The position numbers and the translations under genes are program-made. Shown one piece after another: positions 8,797 through 9,404 of a DNA stretch of 9,404 bases. This stretch comes from an uncultured Collinsella sp. (GTDB taxonomy: Bacteria; Actinomycetota; Coriobacteriia; Coriobacteriales; Coriobacteriaceae): assembly GCA_900545555.1 (NCBI GenBank), contig UQZI01000076.1:1-9404 (forward strand). Reading direction: 5' to 3'. The notes under the pieces were generated by a model, which was not told the DNA's origin, ran no database searches, and worked only from the letters and a program-made list of their open reading frames with translations. The first letter of the stretch is position 1. Each line of letters begins with the position of its first letter.

Positions 8797-8831
8797 CTCA
8801 TTTTACCACGAATTTACCACGATTGAATGAG
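8797..8831. repeat. Tandem TTTACCACGA repeats inside an inverted repeat
   Basis: TTTACCACGA occurs at 8802-8811 and again at 8813-8822, an 11-base period that puts both copies on one face of the helix. The pair is bracketed by CTCATT (8797-8802) and its complement AATGAG (8826-8831). Tandem short direct repeats near element ends are typical of arm-type sites bound by tyrosine integrases; that role is inferred. Confidence 0.55.
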
Positions 8832-8854
8832 CCTTGATATGACGTAAGAATTTG

Positions 8855-8885
8855 AAAAGGACACCGTATAGTTTGGTGTCCTTTT
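8855..8885. terminator. Perfect bidirectional intrinsic terminator
   Basis: AAAAGGACACC (8855-8865) and GGTGTCCTTTT (8875-8885) are perfect complements around a nine-base loop. A T tract follows the stem in both directions, so it can end transcription on either strand. It separates the element end from the erm(B) control region. Confidence 0.85.
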
Positions 8886-9056
8886 ACATGAAAATCATTA
8901 GTCGCTATTGATTGTTATTATACATTTTGTTAATTGTTCTTATTTCTTTTACGTTTTTTACCGAAAATCATGAGTATTGTCCGAGAGTGATTGGTCTTGC
9001 GTATGGTTAACCCTAAAGTTATGGAAATAAGACTTAGAAGCAAACTTAAGAGTGTG

Positions 9057-9089
9057 TTGATAGTGCATTATCTTAAAATTTTGTATAAT
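9057..9089 (+). promoter_or_regulatory. erm(B) promoter region
   Basis: TATAAT (9084-9089) is a perfect -10. The best -35, TTGATA (9057-9062), lies 21 bases upstream, longer than the 17-base optimum. The surrounding sequence from about 8890 matches the remembered upstream region shared by erm(B) elements of the Tn917 type. The start would be near 9096, giving a leader of about 260 bases ahead of erm(B). Confidence 0.65.
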
Positions 9090-9146
9090 AGGAATTGAAG
9101 TTAAATTAGATGCTAAAAATTTGTAATTAAGAAGGAGGGATTCGTC

Positions 9147-9230
9147 ATGTTGGTATTCCAAATGCGTAATGTAGATAAAACATCTACTGTTTTGAAACAG
9201 ACTAAAAACAGTGATTACGCAGATAAATAA
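9147..9230 (+). CDS. ermBL: ErmBL leader peptide of erm(B)
   Basis: This 27-codon frame begins MLVFQMRNVDK and ends NSDYADK, identical to the known ErmBL leader as remembered. AAGGAGG (9132-9138) gives it a strong ribosome-binding site. In the established mechanism, macrolide-bound ribosomes stall when Asp10 is in the P site, and Arg7 and Val9 are important for the stall; all three residues are present. Stalling rearranges the mRNA so that the erm(B) start becomes accessible. ACTGTTTT (9186-9193) and AAAACAGT (9205-9212) inside the peptide gene form an 8-bp hairpin whose left arm would be covered by a ribosome stalled at codon 10. The leader is complete, without the deletions seen in constitutive variants, so resistance should be inducible. 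Confidence 0.95.
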   Translation: MLVFQMRNVDKTSTVLKQTKNSDYADK

Positions 9231-9355
9231 ATACGTTAGATTAATTCCTACCAGTGACTAATCTTATGACTTTTTAAACAGATAACTAAAATTACAAACA
9301 AATCGTTTAACTTCTGTATTTATTTACAGATGTAATCACTTCAGGAGTGATTACA
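9186..9355 (+). promoter_or_regulatory. erm(B) translational attenuator hairpins
   Basis: TGTAATCACT (9331-9340) pairs perfectly with AGTGATTACA (9346-9355), burying the AGGAG ribosome-binding site (9343-9347) and touching the erm(B) start codon. The 9-base AGTGATTAC also occurs in the leader gene at 9210-9218, so it can compete for the same GTAATCACT arm and release the start. Further hairpins are ACTGTTTT/AAAACAGT (9186-9193 with 9205-9212) and AGATTA/TAATCT (9238-9243 with 9259-9264). Confidence 0.85.
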
Positions 9356-9404
9356 TGAACAAAAATATAAAATATTCTCAAAACTTTTTAACGAGTGAAA
9401 AAGT
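9355..9404 (+). CDS. erm(B): 23S rRNA adenine-N6 methyltransferase Erm(B), first 16 codons only
   Basis: The visible product, MNKNIKYSQNFLTSEK, is the start of Erm(B) as remembered. This enzyme dimethylates A2058 of 23S rRNA and gives resistance to macrolides, lincosamides and streptogramin B. Only 50 bases are in the window, so the catalytic SAM-binding domain cannot be checked for integrity. The identification rests on this N-terminus together with the matching ErmBL leader and attenuator. The start codon and its ribosome-binding site are locked in a hairpin and should open on macrolide-induced stalling. The AT-rich codon use contrasts sharply with the chromosome to the left and points to transfer from Firmicutes. 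Confidence 0.93.
   Translation, partial: MNKNIKYSQNFLTSEK

Larger units (their letters stand above)
8747..8850. mobile_element. Left end of an erm(B)-carrying mobile element (extends past the window)
   Basis: The coding resemblance of the radical SAM gene ends between about 8721 and 8750. The DNA from here to erm(B) is non-coding and carries repeats of the kind found at integrative-element ends. No integrase gene or known terminal repeat lies in the window, so the element type is undetermined. The AT-rich target would suit a Tn916-superfamily element, but this is only inference. Confidence 0.55.

Noticed and set aside
8958..9161. - strand frame of 67 codons overlapping the erm(B) promoter and leader
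   Set aside because: It lies antisense to the known control region, lacks a ribosome-binding site, and is a chance frame in AT-rich DNA.

Overview
The window reads as a high-GC chromosome from the Coriobacteriia (Actinomycetota), most likely a gut organism of the Collinsella type, with AT-rich foreign DNA at its right end. The genus is inferred from codon use, the secA-prfB-yitT order, split transketolase genes and remembered resemblance of the proteins; no search was possible.

Positions 1-6490 hold a run of housekeeping genes, all on the + strand. They are the 3' part of secA (preprotein translocase ATPase), prfB (release factor 2, start overlapping the secA stop by one base and with no programmed frameshift), a YitT-family membrane protein behind its own promoter-like site and a terminator-like hairpin, and a two-gene transketolase (N-terminal thiamine-diphosphate-binding subunit, then C-terminal subunit) closed by a clear intrinsic terminator. 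Positions 6490-6760 hold no gene but contain strong GC-rich hairpins. On the - strand at 6760-7926 lies an iron-dependent alcohol dehydrogenase very like FucO (lactaldehyde reductase), which would reduce lactaldehyde from fucose or rhamnose breakdown to 1,2-propanediol.

At about 8040-8100 the base composition drops sharply to AT-rich. The first gene there (8246-8746) is the N-terminal part of a radical SAM peptide maturase, with an intact Cys-x3-Cys-x2-Cys cluster motif and a GGEPL motif. It stops after about 166 residues, although this family usually exceeds 400. After the break come a hairpin, tandem 10-bp repeats inside an inverted repeat, and a perfect terminator. The erm(B) macrolide-resistance control region follows: promoter, the complete ErmBL leader peptide, the attenuator hairpins, and the first 16 codons of erm(B), cut by the window edge.

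The simplest reading is nested transfer. An AT-rich gene, possibly part of a RiPP (ribosomally made, modified peptide) locus, entered the chromosome beside fucO and was then split by a mobile element whose left end carries inducible erm(B). The most useful follow-ups are the insertion junction, the fate of the split maturase, the variant stop-codon recognition tripeptide in release factor 2 (Ser-Pro-Thr where Ser-Pro-Phe is usual), and the complete erm(B) switch.
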